Both the position numbers and the translations under genes were made by a program. The notes under the pieces are model-generated. The model was given only the letters and a program-made list of their open reading frames with translations. It was not told the DNA's origin and searched no databases. Of a DNA stretch of 55,000 nt, positions 26,692-47,638 are shown piece by piece (position 1 is the first letter of the stretch; every line of letters starts with the position of its first letter). Location: positions 67,501 through 122,500 of the forward strand of contig MCFG01000123.1 in assembly GCA_002104895.1 (NCBI GenBank), read 5' to 3'. Source of the stretch: Anaeromyces robustus. Lineage: Eukaryota; Neocallimastigomycota; Neocallimastigomycetes; Neocallimastigales; Neocallimastigaceae.

Positions 26692-27376
26692 GGGAAGTGT
26701 GCATTTCGGCAATGTATTTCGTAAATGTATCGCGCATTAAAATAACGTATTATTTAAATGTATTATATTGTGGCTTATAAATTAAATTAATAAAAAATTT
26801 ATTATATTATTAAAATCAATATTTTATTTATTATTGATTTATGAAACCAATTTATTAGTGGTATCTTCTTTTTATTAATATTTCTTTTTTTTTTTTATTT
26901 AACTTATGAAATAAATAAAATATTAAGTGAAATTTAAAATTTATATTTATAATTCTTTAAATTATGATTATGAAATAAATAAAATATTAAGTGAAATTTA
27001 AAATTTATATTTATAATTCTTTAAATTATGAAATAAATAAAATATTAAGTGAAATTTAAAATTTATATTTATAATTCTTTAAATTATGAAATAAATAAAA
27101 TATTAAGTGAAATTTAAAATTTATATTTATAATTCTTAAAATTATGAAATAAATAAAATATTAAGTGAAATTTAAAATTTATATTTATAATTCTTTAAAT
27201 TATGAAATAAATAAGAAATGTTTTAATATACAAGTACTAGTATATAAACTCTCTTAAAAATTTTTTATATAAATGTGGCGTTAAAAATATTTATATAAAT
27301 TTACAATATGAAATGTGGCGTAAAGGACCTGTCAATGCAAAAAATTTCATGTACATTGCCGAAATGCTACACTCAG
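26692..27376 (-). mobile_element. hAT-like MITE, copy 2 (685 bp, inverted relative to copy 1)
   Basis: Same termini as the element at 12432-12848, in opposite orientation: it begins GGGAAGTGTGCATTTCGG and ends, read inward, CTGAGTGTAGCATTTCGG. It is flanked by an exact 8-bp duplication aatctaag (26684-26691 and 27377-27384). The interior is nearly identical to copy 1 except that a 58-bp segment (tatgaaataaataaaatatt...) present once in copy 1 is tandemly amplified here to about five copies (26905-27215), which accounts for the extra length. There is no coding capacity. Confidence 0.88.
26905..27215 (-). repeat. 58-bp minisatellite inside MITE copy 2
   Basis: About five full copies plus a partial copy of a 58-bp unit starting tatgaaataaataaaat. 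Copies differ by one or two bases, and one has a 7-bp insertion at about 26967. Copy 1 of the element has only one unit. Confidence 0.9.
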
Positions 27377-27473
27377 AATCTAAGCATCTTTTTTTATTTT
27401 TATCATTGAACTTTTGTTTTTATGCATATATTTCAAAAAATAAATATAAATATTATATAATATATATATTTAG

Positions 27474-27590
27474 TATGTTACACTAAAATATAATAAAGGA
27501 TACTCCATACATACATAATAAAAATTACTCTTAAGTATTTTCTTTATAAATATTTCAATATTCTTATATATAAAATTTTAGTGTAACATA
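27474..27590. mobile_element. Candidate mini-element with 16-bp perfect inverted repeats
   Basis: tatgttacactaaaat (27474-27489) is exactly complementary to attttagtgtaacata (27575-27590). If the outer TA is the target duplication, the element is 113 bp with termini TGTTACACTAAAAT, resembling a Tc1/mariner-type MITE. A lone tagtgtaacata occurs at 26643-26654. There is only one complete copy in the window, so this is tentative. Confidence 0.5.
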
Positions 27591-29630
27591 ATCTATTTAA
27601 GTATTAAAAATATATAAAAAATTAAAAAATAAAATTATGAAAATAACTATTATTATCATGAAAAAAAAAAAAGCCTATAAATTTATGATATTTATTATTT
27701 ATAATATTTATTTAATATTATATTAAGTTAAACTAACACGCTCATAAATAAAAAAAATAAGAAATGATACTAAGAATTATGATATTTATTTTATTTATAT
27801 ATTTACTTTTTCTTTATCTTAATTATTATCCTTATACTTTTTTGTTATTTAAAATTTATTCTGTATTATAAAATAAAACTTTCCTCTTTATATATATAAT
27901 ATATAATAGCTTTTTTTTTTTTTTCTATATTTTTTATTTTCATCATCATTATAATATATTTTATTATAATTAAATTTATTATATTCATATTTATTTAATA
28001 GTTATAATTTATTATATATTTATATTTATTATATTCATTATTCATTTTATATTTTATATTTTATATTCCTTTTTTTTTTTCCATCTTTTTTTTAAAACTG
28101 ATCAATCTATAATTTTAACAATATCAACCAATCATATTATTAGAAATAGGAAATATAAATTAGATAAAAATTTTAATAGTTATTAAAGTTTTATATTATT
28201 TTATCTAATAACTATAATATTTAAAAATTAATATATATGATTATAAAAAATCTTAATAATATTTAATAATAATACTAAAATAAATACCATCTTTCATTTA
28301 TATATCTTTGTTATATATTTTTTATATTTTGTTTTTTATTTCTAAATTTTATTTACTAATACAAAACTTTTTATTAATATATTTGCAAATAAAATAAAAA
28401 TTATTCAAAACATATTAATAATGTAATTATTCTTTTTTAAAACAAATTTATACATCATTATGGTTTTTATATATTCAAAAAAAAAAATATTTATTATAAA
28501 TGATTATCTAAAATTCTGCTAAATATTTTAACAGAATTTTTAATTAATAATTTAATTAATTATTTAAGATTTTTTAAACATTTTTTAAACAATTTATATT
28601 TAATAATTCATATAAAAATAATAATAATAATATTAAATTATTAGAATATTAAAATATTACTAATTCATATATTATATATATTATATAATATATAACATAT
28701 ATATTATCTATCATATATGTAATACAATTAACTTTAAACTATTATTATTACAATTAATTTTAATTATTCTAGTTTTAAAATAGTTTCCTTTTTTTTTTTT
28801 TTTTCTTTTTTTTTAAATGTATTTATTGTAAGAAAGAAAATTAATTTTAAATAGAAAAAAAAAAAAAAAAAAAAAAAGAAAGAAAGAAAAAAATATAAAT
28901 TTATTTTTAAGATTCTAATAAATAATTAAAAAGAGTATATTTTTTCTTTTTCACTATATAATATATAACTTCAATTATAATATTATTCTAAAAAATAAGG
29001 TAACAAATTGTTAAATTTATACGAAATGTAATTAAAAGAAATCATATTATAATTAATATCTTATAATATTTTCGCATGTTTTAATAAAACTATTAATTTA
29101 AATTTTTAAATAATATAATAGAAAAAATATATTAATACAATTAACTTTTTTTTTTCCTTTATATATATCTATTTAATATATTATATATAAAATTTTTTTT
29201 ATTATAAAACTATTTTATTGTAATATTTATTGATAACCATGGAACTATTGCTTAAAATATATAACTATTATCACTTTTAATATCATCACTATTGTCATTA
29301 TCATTATCTATTATCATTATCATTATCTATTGTCATTATCATTATTATTATCACTATAACTATCATTATCACATTAATAATTGTTAATATATTTTTATTA
29401 ATAATTATATATTGTTATAATTTTTATTATTTAAAAATATTATTTAAATTAATATTTTTAAAAAAAAAAAAGAATTAGTATATAATAATTATACATAATT
29501 CATTAAACCGGAAATTTAAATTTTTTTCTTTTCTTTTAAAAAAATAATAAACCCACTAACAATTAATATATATACCTTTTAAACTTCCTTTTATATCTAT
29601 AATTATAATAATAATAAAAAAGAAATAACA

Positions 29631-31073
29631 ATGAAGTTCTTATGTTCATTTATGAATATTCATAATAACAGTAAGTCCAATCTCAGTGTTATGGAAGACG
29701 AAGTTAAACGTCAAATACCTGAAGCTTGGTCTGAACAACTTATTGATTTTAATTCTTTAACTCAATTTATTGAAAAAGAAATTCAACCAAATACTTTAAA
29801 AATTGATACCAAAAATAATGAAGAAATTTCAACATCATATATAGATACTTTAAATACTCGTTTTACTAAACTTCAAAATACTACAGCTGGATTTTTAAAT
29901 TCAATAAATGATAGTACTTCAAAATTTAACAACTTTTTCCTTCAAAAAATTAATCAATTAACTAATACTTCAATAAAATCTGAAGAAAAAAAGACAGCTG
30001 CTGATAGTTTAAAAAATGTACAATCTATTCTTGATATTACATTCTTTAAATTTGCTATTCTTTTAGATAAGTTTGATAATGTTTCTGGTTTATCACTAGG
30101 TGAGTCTTTCTTAAATAATTTAGTTCGTCAATTCCCAATATTCCATGCCGAAACATCAGAAAAAATAAAAAATTCAATACGTTCTGTAAATTCATTAAAT
30201 ACCAACGATGATGAAAAAGATTCCTCAAAAAATTATGAAATGAGTATGATTGCATCAATTGAAAATTATGCTGATATATTAAAACAAGTTTTTAATGTAT
30301 TCAAAGAATATAATATTAACGTTCTTGATTTCCAAATAAATAAATCGGGTCAAAATGTTGTTGGTATTAGTATTATACTTGATTTAACCTTCCAATTTAT
30401 TGAAATGTATAGTAAGATTAAAGAAATTGTTAATTCAGCCAATGCTACTGTTTCTTTAAAAGCATTAGGTAGTAAAACTTTATTAACAAAAGAAGAAAAG
30501 GAAAAGAAAAAGGAAAACGAAAATGAAAATTCTATTGAAACTTCATATAATGATTATGTTGCTACACTTATTAATAAAGAAAAATTAGATTCAGAATTTT
30601 TAAATCATTGGTTCCAATTCCTTTCCAATAATAAAATTATTGTTAAAAGAGTTAGACGTTTAAATAGAGCTAGTGAACCATACGTTCGTTGCATGGATGT
30701 CTTTTTACATATTCCAAATGAAACTGATATTTCAAATCTTAAAAAACAAATATTTGATTTAACATCTACTTATAAAACTGATATTGCACTTCAAGTAGAT
30801 AATGTCTATCGTAAGAATAAACGTTTAATTGTTTTCGATATGGATTCTACTTTAATTCAACAAGAAGTAATTGATGAAATTGCTAGACACGCTGGTGTTG
30901 TCAAAGAAGTTTCAGTATGTTTTTAGTTGTTTTTTTTTTTTTAAAAAAATAAAATAAAATAAAATAAAATAAAATAATTATATATATATATACAATTATA
31001 ATAATATAATAGATAATAGAAACCATTAATATATATATATATATTTATATTTTTTTATTATTAATAAATTTAC

Positions 31074-31124
<51 letters not shown>

Positions 31125-31856
31125 TATTATAAAATATATATATAAAATCAGGCTATTACTGCATCTGCTATGAATGGTGAAATTAACTTCCAAGAATCAT
31201 TAGCCAGAAGAGTTGCATTACTTAAAGGTTTATCAGTTAACATTTTCGAAGAAGTTAAAAAAGTTATTACATTTACTCCTGGTGCCCATAATCTTTGTAG
31301 AGCATTAAAGAATCTTGGTTATAAATTAGCTGTATGTTCTGGAGGTTTTGTTCCATTAGCTAATTATATTAAAAATGAATTAGGTTTAGATTTTGCTTAT
31401 GCTAATAATTTAGCTATTTCTGAAGATGGTACTCAATTAGAAGGTAAAACTTATGGACCAATTGTTGATGGAACTAGAAAAGCTGAATTATTAGGTGCTA
31501 TTGCTCAATTAGAACATATAATACCAGAACAAACTATTGCTGTTGGTGATGGTGCTAACGATTTATTAATGATGTCAAAAGCTGGTTTAGGTGTAGCATT
31601 TAATGCAAAACCTAAAGTTCAAGAACAAGTAAATATATATTTATATTTTTACTAATAATATGTATATATGTATATATATATTTATTACATTTATAATATT
31701 AAATCTAATATATAACTGTTTTTTTTTTATTATTTTTTATTTTTTCAATAAAATAATTATTAGGCTCCAACAAGAATTAATCAAAAAAGTTTAGAAAATG
31801 TTTTATATTTATTGGGTTATAGTGATGATGAAATTTCAACAATCTTAAAAAATTAA
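29631..31856 (+). CDS. Phosphoserine phosphatase (SerB type) with SPX-like and ACT-like N-terminal region
   Basis: HAD-superfamily enzyme dephosphorylating O-phosphoserine, the last step of serine synthesis. Exons 29631-30914, 31152-31628 and 31764-31856 (both introns phase 0); 617 residues, against about 220-400 for usual SerB. Catalytic part from about residue 395: motif I D403-M-D405-S-T, the PSP-specific Gln-Gln-Glu region, motif II CSGGF, a lysine in DGTRKAE, and motif IV GDGANDLLMM near 560. Before it lies an ACT-like segment (about 205-250, IENYADILKQVFNVFKEYNINVLDFQ) and probably a second one (about 345-395), as in SerB proteins with regulatory ACT domains. The first about 185 residues follow the SPX layout: MKF start, IPEAWSEQLIDFNSLTQFI, KFNNFFLQKI, then SILDITFFKFAILLDKFDNVSGLS. 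The enzyme call is firm; the SPX call is moderate because the basic phosphate-binding residues are missing. Confidence 0.9.
31075..31126 (+). repeat. (ATTT)n in phosphatase intron 1
   Basis: About 12 copies of ATTT ending 24 nt upstream of the 3' splice site at 31150-31151, within the 237-nt first intron. Confidence 0.9.
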
Positions 31857-31995
31857 TTTATTAAATATAACATATAATAATAGTTATAACAATATTTATA
31901 AAAAAAAATTATTTTCTTAATACGCAACAATTATTTAATAAAATAAAATAATTCATAATATACATTATTTTTTTTTTTTTTTTTACATTAAACAA

Positions 31996-32084
<89 letters not shown>

Positions 32085-32730
32085 AAATAAATAAAATAAA
32101 ATAAATAAATAAGAGAATAATAATAATAATTAATTAATTAGTTAGTTAGTTATAAAAACAATATTTAATTTATTTATATATAATAATAATCAAAAATATT
32201 TAATAAAGAATGAAATAAAATTAATAATACAATAAATCATGAACTACATCAAGCATTAAAAATTCTTATAATTATTTTTTATATTATTTTCCTTAAATAA
32301 ATAATTATAATAAATACAATAGTAACTCGATATAATTATAATTTTTATAATAAATTAATTAAGTTATATTAATAGTTTCTTTAAAATAAATCTATAAAAT
32401 ATTATTGAACTTTTTATAAATTTATAAAAAAAAAAAAAAATCCATAATTTAGAAACTAATAATAGAATTTTAGAATATTTTTTTTAGTATATGTATTATT
32501 TATGATTTTTTATCTATTAAAAATTTAATATCAATTTAATAAATAAATAAATAAATAAATAAAAACATAAATAAATTTAAATTATATATATTGAAAATTT
32601 TTAATTTTTAAAGATGTGTAATTATTATTTATTAAAATATAATAATAATAAATTATATAAATAAAATAAACTATATAAATATTTTTTTTTAAGTTAATAC
32701 ATTTATTAATAAAGTATGGATATATAATAT
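31857..32730. other. Intergenic region between convergent genes
   Basis: Between the 3' ends of the phosphatase gene (+) and ORC5 (-). It contains (AAT)n around 31999-32026 and an uninterrupted A52 at 32032-32083. No gene or structured element was recognised. Confidence 0.7.
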
Positions 32731-35384
<2,654 letters not shown>

Positions 35385-36365
35385 ATTTATTAAAAATTCT
35401 AAAATATAAAAATTATATATATATATATGAAATTTTAATTATAAAAATATATAACACAATTTAGTAAAAATTTATTTAAAAAAAAAAACCTTTTTGAAAA
35501 TATTTATATTTATGTATTAAGTAGTAATAGATAAATATATATTATATATATTATATATGTGCATATTACATTTTTAATAATATAAAGTCTTAAGCAGTAA
35601 AATATTAATTTGAAAATTCAAATTTATTATATAAAAAGAAAAATTGCAACTTTTATAAATTAATTATTATAAAATGAAGTGTATATAATATTAATTTATC
35701 GAATTAAATATTTTCTTGTCTCTTATTTATATTTTTTATATATTTATTATAATGAATTTTTAAGCATGAGAATAAAAAATAAAATGTAATTATGAATTTA
35801 ATGTAAAATTAACAGTTACAAACTTTTCAATAAAAAATTTTTTCATCATATCAATATTTTTTAATTAATTATAAACTTTATTTTATTAATTTAAATTATT
35901 ATATAATAAAATTTTTCTTACATTAATAGATTTTTTTCTTCAAAAAATTTATTATATTTTTATATATATATTTTACATTTATTTCAATAATAATTTAACA
36001 TAAATGAAGTAAAAAAAAAAATATAATAATCAATAATAATAATTATAATAACATATAAAAAGAATTAAATGTAAAATTAAAAAGTAAATGTAAAAAAATT
36101 ATTTAAAAAATAAATTAATATATATAAAATAAATAAAATATAAAAAATAAAAAATAACACAATAATAACCGAACAAAGAAAATAATTGAATTTTGTTAAT
36201 CAACTATAAAACAAATAAACATTATTTATTTTATATTATTAAACAAATCTTCAATTATAAAAAAAAGTAAATAAGGAATATATAAATTAAAAAAAAAAAA
36301 AGGCATTTATATCAACCGTATAACTCTCAAATTTCTACAAAATTTATTAAAATTTATAACAGAAA
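35385..36365. other. Intergenic region between divergent genes ORC5 and GRASP
   Basis: About 1 kb of A/T-rich sequence that must contain both promoters. I recognise no TATA or regulatory motif against the background, and no gene. Confidence 0.6.
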
Positions 36366-42399
<6,034 letters not shown>

Positions 42400-42839
42400 A
42401 AATAATAGTTATTAAAGAATAAATAAATTAAAGAGATTCGTAGATAAAAATAAATAAATAAATAAAAATAACTAGAAAAGATTAATATTTATTTATAATA
42501 AATAATAAATAATCATTTAAAATAAATAATAAATAAAAAAAAAATTGATAAATAAAAAATAAAATATAAAAATCCAAAATTTAAAAAATAAATAATAATA
42601 AAATGAAAATACAATAAAAATTAAATATTAAAAAAAAAAAAAAAAAGAGAGAGAGAGATATTCTTTATTATTAGTATTATTATTAATATTAGTGGTTTTT
42701 TATTATTGATTTGTTTATGTTTTTTTTTTTTTTTTTTTTTTTTTCTTATAAATTTATGAAAATATAAAAACAAAACAAATTATAAATTTACCAAGATGAA
42801 AATATGAAATAGTATGTTTATTTTTTGTTTTTACTATAG

Positions 42840-42876
<37 letters not shown>

Positions 42877-42998
42877 ATTGATATAAAAAATAATAGATAT
42901 AACTTGGAGTAAATGATACTGATAATTAAATAATATGTACATCAATATATATTTACATTGATATTATAAATACTTCATTATTGGTGAAAAAAGTTTTA
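42400..42998. other. Intergenic region between convergent genes
   Basis: A/T-rich, with poly(A), a (GA)5 run at 42646-42657, poly(T) near 42721-42744 and 42840-42856, and poly(A) at 42857-42877. The adjacent poly(T)-poly(A) pair could form a hairpin. No gene. Confidence 0.65.
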
Positions 42999-45633
42999 TT
43001 ATTTCCTTACAACTGAATATTCTTTTAAACAATTTCCTGATTGTTCTTTAAGAATCTTTGTAATTTCATTTTCTTTAATTTTTATCCATTGATCTTCTTC
43101 CTTTTGTTTATTATAAATATTTAGAACATTCTTCTTTGTTAAACTAAAGTATGGATTAACCTTAAAGAAATGTGGAAATATTCTTATTAAATCAAATATA
43201 CTAATAATTTTTACTGTAACATCAGTTTTACATTTAACAGTTACAGGTGATTTATATTTTTCAAATTTTTCTAATGAAATAACAGCTGCTTCTCCAAAAT
43301 ATTGATATTTACTAAGTTCACCCAATACTATTTGTTTTACTTTAACACATGGAAGTATATAATCATTTAAATAATTATATTCAACTTTCATATCATCTTT
43401 ACTTCTATTTTTTCCTATTATTAATATCAAATAATAAATAAATATATAAATAAAAAAAAATGACAAAAATAAAAGATAAAATAAATATTTAATATTAGAA
43501 ACTTTTTAAAAAAAAAAAAAATTAATCGCATATAATAAAATAAAAATTAAAATTGTTACTTGATATATTGCCTGAAAACGAAATATAATCACTATTTTCC
43601 GAGGAAGATTCATTTTCAGATTCTATTTCTTCTGTAAATGGACCAATAATTCTTTTACCATAAGGATCTGTAAATTTTGGGGTATCATATCTTGAACCAT
43701 AACCACTATACATTTCTATAATATGTTTCATTTCTTGATTAACATCAATTTCTATAGATGTACTTACTTCACATACACCAGATTGAATGAAATAAACATA
43801 TTTAATTATATCATCTTCTTTAAAAATAGTAGAATTAGCTGTATATTGAACTGTTTCACATATATTAGATATTCTTTCAATAGCTGAATCATAAACATTA
43901 TCAAAATCAGATATAGATTTAAAGAATTTTTTATTTGTCATTAAATCATATTTAAACATCCACTGGGCAACATGTATAAAAGCATCTTTTTCTATATAAG
44001 CTAATAAACAAACATCTGATAAAGTTTTAACAGTATAATATTCTGGACTTTCACTATATAAAGATATTTTACTAAAATCTTCACCTTCAAATAAAGTTAA
44101 AATAGGAACAACTTCATTTTTTTTCATATCATATATTCCTACACTTCCTTCTAAAATAATGAACCATGATCTAGAACTAGCTCCCTTTTTAATAATAATT
44201 TGACCATGTCTATATATTTTAAATGATATAATTTTACATAATTCCTTGAGCATAAATGTGGAATATTTTTTAAAGGCTTGTTGTGGTCGAATTAATTCAA
44301 ATACAAAGGAATTATCATGACTATTACGAAGATTTTTATTTTTAGTAATAATTGATTTTTCATCAGGATAAAGGAAACTAAGAATAGGTTTCTTCGATTT
44401 ATAATAAAGAGGAGTATGACCAAATTCATCAACAATCGGAATTGTCGAATTTTCAGAAATACATTTTGAATAAATAGTAGTTCGACCACCCATTGCTGAT
44501 AATAAAGGAGGAACATATCCATTACTTTTCCGAACATATTTATTAACTTCATCATAATTCTTTTTAATTTGTGTAATACTAATTCTACGATTATTATTAT
44601 TTTTTAAAAGTTCTTCATTCATTCTAATAGTTTCTGCTGGATTACTACCTACTGAACTTCTTCTTCTTTCCATAATTGAAGGTCTTCTTGTTTTTTCTTT
44701 TGATTTTCTAGATTCTTTATTACTTTTATTATTATTATTACTATTATAATTATTACTATTATTATTATTATCGTTGCTGTTGTTGTTATTTTTATTATTA
44801 TTATTACTATTATCATTATTATTGTTGTTGTTATTGTTGTTGTTATTGTTGTTGCTGTTGTTGTTGTTATTTTTATCATTATTATGATTTAAAGCATTAG
44901 TTATCATAATTTCTCTATGTTTTGCTAAATTATCAGAAAGGGCAACTCCATCTTTTTCATCTAATTTTTGTAATTCTTTATTATAACTATTAACAGCTTC
45001 TAATACTTTACGATTAACAAATTTATCTTCTTTATCTTCATTGAAAAATTTACTTCTCTTTTTTAACATAGAAACTACAGTTCCAGTCTCATAAAGTCTT
45101 TGAATATCCTTTTTAGTTATTCTTTTAATAGACTGATCAAATGTTTTTGATAAACCTTTAATAAATTCCAAATGTTGTTCATCATTAATTTCTTTATTTT
45201 CAATTGTATTATAATCATGAATATACTGAGTTAATTCATTATCTACCTGATTAAACATTGGTTTTATTTCATATTCTGCTTTAGTATGAAATATATCATC
45301 TGTCATTTTATTAATTAAATTAAGTTTAACTTTTTTCAAATTATTACTTTGTTGAACAAAATATTGAAAAAAATCATAATAATTATAACAATTTTTTAAT
45401 CGATTTTTCAAATTTTCTGATTCTATTTTATATTTTTTCTTTTCCTCATCTGCTACTTTTTTTCGTTCTTGTTTAATTTTTTCATATTCATATTTAAAAT
45501 GATTAGGTGAACATATTCTAATTTCTTTTAATGTTGTTTTTGAAGTTTCATTATTTCTGTAACAATTTCCTCTTTCATGTAAATCAGATTCTGCTATTTT
45601 ATATAGTGAAGTAAATTTATCTGATTCATTCAT
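42999..45633 (-). CDS. Protein with two cyclic-nucleotide-binding domains (CNBD2-like)
   Basis: Exons 45633-43560 and 43414-42999 (donor GTAACA, acceptor TAATAG); 829 residues. An N-terminal basic, helical region (1-230) with KYEYEKIKQERKKVADEEKKK is followed by a poly-Asn insert (about 252-305) and RRPSIMERRRSS, with RRxS sites that look like protein kinase A substrates. CNB domain 1 (about 450-590): FKIYRHGQIIIKKG, RSWFIILEGSVGIYD, then FEGEDFSKISLYS. CNB domain 2 (about 600-770): NSTIFKEDDIIKYVYFIQSGVCEVS, an insert, GELSKYQYFGEAAVISLEK. In both, the phosphate-binding cassette lacks the canonical Arg-Ala-Ala-Thr, so cyclic-nucleotide binding is doubtful. The layout resembles animal CNBD2, a sperm/flagellum protein. 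The domain call is firm, the CNBD2 relation moderate, and a flagellar role is inference from the zoosporic lifestyle. Confidence 0.8.
44710..44874 (-). repeat. Poly-Asn coding tract
   Basis: Mixed AAT/AAC codons encode about 50 mostly Asn residues with Ser, Asp and Lys interruptions in the cyclic-nucleotide-binding protein. The codon mixture shows that it is not a pure recent triplet expansion. Confidence 0.8.
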
Positions 45634-45655
45634 TATTTTTTATATTCTTTCTTTT

Positions 45656-45700
<45 letters not shown>

Positions 45701-46433
45701 AATAATAATAACAATTCTATATAATACTCCAATAAAAATAATAAAATTGAATCACAGTAAATATTATTAAAAATTTTACTTCCAATTTTTTTGAAAATAT
45801 ATATAAATTTATATTTAATATTATTATTTTTTTATTTTTATTATTTTACTTTTCCTAATATACTATCATTCAATAATTTATAATTAATAATAAAAAAAAA
45901 TTATTCATCAAAAAGTATAATCCATGAATTTTTTAAAAAAAAAAAAAAAAAAAAAGTATTATTCATAGTTTTTACTGGGTGACAAAGAATTTTTTTTAAT
46001 TTAGATTTGGTATATAAATAATGTTTTTTTTTTTTTTTTTTTTTTTTATTTAAAAAAAATTTTTTTTTTTTTTTTGATAATTATTAACATATAATTATAA
46101 AATTTGGAGAAAAAAATGTATAATTTATATTTTTATAATCAATTTTTTTCCTTTTTCTTTGTATATTTTATTAAATTTGTTGTTTAAATAAATACAATAA
46201 ATTAAAATAAATAAAAACTTTTTTTTAAATATGTTGTTTAAATAAATTAATAAATTAAAATAATAAAAAATTTTTAAGATTCTATTAACTATAAACTAAA
46301 AAAAATTTAATAAAAAAAGCCTTAAAAAAAACTAAAAGCAAAGCAAATAAAGCATTAATTAAATAAGTATAAAATAAAAATTAAAAATTAACAATTAAAA
46401 ATTAAAATTAAAATAAAATGAAATAAATATAAT
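45634..46433. other. Intergenic region, 0.8 kb
   Basis: Between the start of the cyclic-nucleotide-binding gene and the 3' end of GRC3 (both minus strand). It contains A38 at 45661-45698 (a T-tract about 28 nt upstream of the start codon on the coding strand) and poly(T) runs around 46024-46073. No gene seen. Confidence 0.7.
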
Positions 46434-47601
46434 TTATGAATCATTATTCATGCTTTTCTTTCTTTGTAAATTATGACGTATACGTTTTTCCACAGAACCA
46501 ATACCCTCAGCTAAAGTAAATGTACAATATGGAAGTTCATCTTTACTTGTCTTTATATAAAATTAAAAAAAAATATAATATAATAAAACAAATTAAAAAA
46601 AGAAAAATGAATAATATTAAGATTAATTAATTAGTAAATTAATATATATATATATATATATAATATTGGGTATATATAAAATATTATAATTAAAATAAAA
46701 ATCAACGATTATATTTTTACCTCAAAACCACTCATATAAATACATGATGGTAAATCATAATTTGAACCACGAATAATTAAATTTACATGTGACAAAACAT
46801 CTTGTGAAACAGGCGTTATTATATAAAATTTTCCACTTGAAGGATCAATTGATCTTATAATACCTAAACCAACACAATGTTGTCTTGATGGATTAATTGA
46901 ATATTGTTCAGATGGAATAATTTTTAATTGAAGATATGTTTCTAAAGTCTAATTAAATAAAGAAAAAAAATTTTTTTTTTTTTGGTATTTTAATGAAATT
47001 ATAAATAATATTAGTTTAATGTAATAATAAATTTTATTTAATACTAAAAAAATATAATAGCAATAATAAAATTTAATAATTATAATACCTTTTTATTTAA
47101 TTTTTTTGTTGAAGATGATTCATTTTCATCTTCATTTTCATCTTCATTTTCATTATTATCATTATTATTATTAGTAGTAGTAATAGTAGTATTGTTGTTG
47201 TTGTTATTGTCATTATTTGAATTAGTATTTTCATATTGAGTTGTATCAGTTATTAATCCAACAATAGAACCATTTAATGCATAAAGAATTTGACTATTAG
47301 GTACATCAGCGTAAAGAATTTGAATTCTAACATCTTTCCAAAAAACTTGATATGGAATTTTTTCTGCATATGATTCTCTGAAATTCCACCATCCTTTTCT
47401 TAATGAAGATATAGAATGAATTTCATTTGGTCCTTTACTTTCTTTAGAAAAGTAAGAAAGTAAACTTAATGTACGATTTTCTAATGGATTATACTTTTGT
47501 CTAAATTATATTAATATTAATATATATATTATTAAAAATTATAAAAAAAAAAAAAAATAATAATATCTATATAATTTATAATTAAATTTTAAATTTAATT
47601 A

Positions 47602-47638
<37 letters not shown>

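Larger units (their letters stand above)
25303..29630. other. Intergenic spacer between divergent genes, with two small mobile elements
   Basis: 4.3 kb between the starts of HYDF (-) and the phosphatase gene (+), so it must hold both promoters. It contains (ATT)n around 26400-26560, the inverted-repeat element at 26692-27376, a second short element at 27474-27590, a small inverted repeat at 28510-28540, a poly(A) tract near 28856-28876, and TCATTATC repeats at 29288-29362. No protein gene is supportable. Confidence 0.7.
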
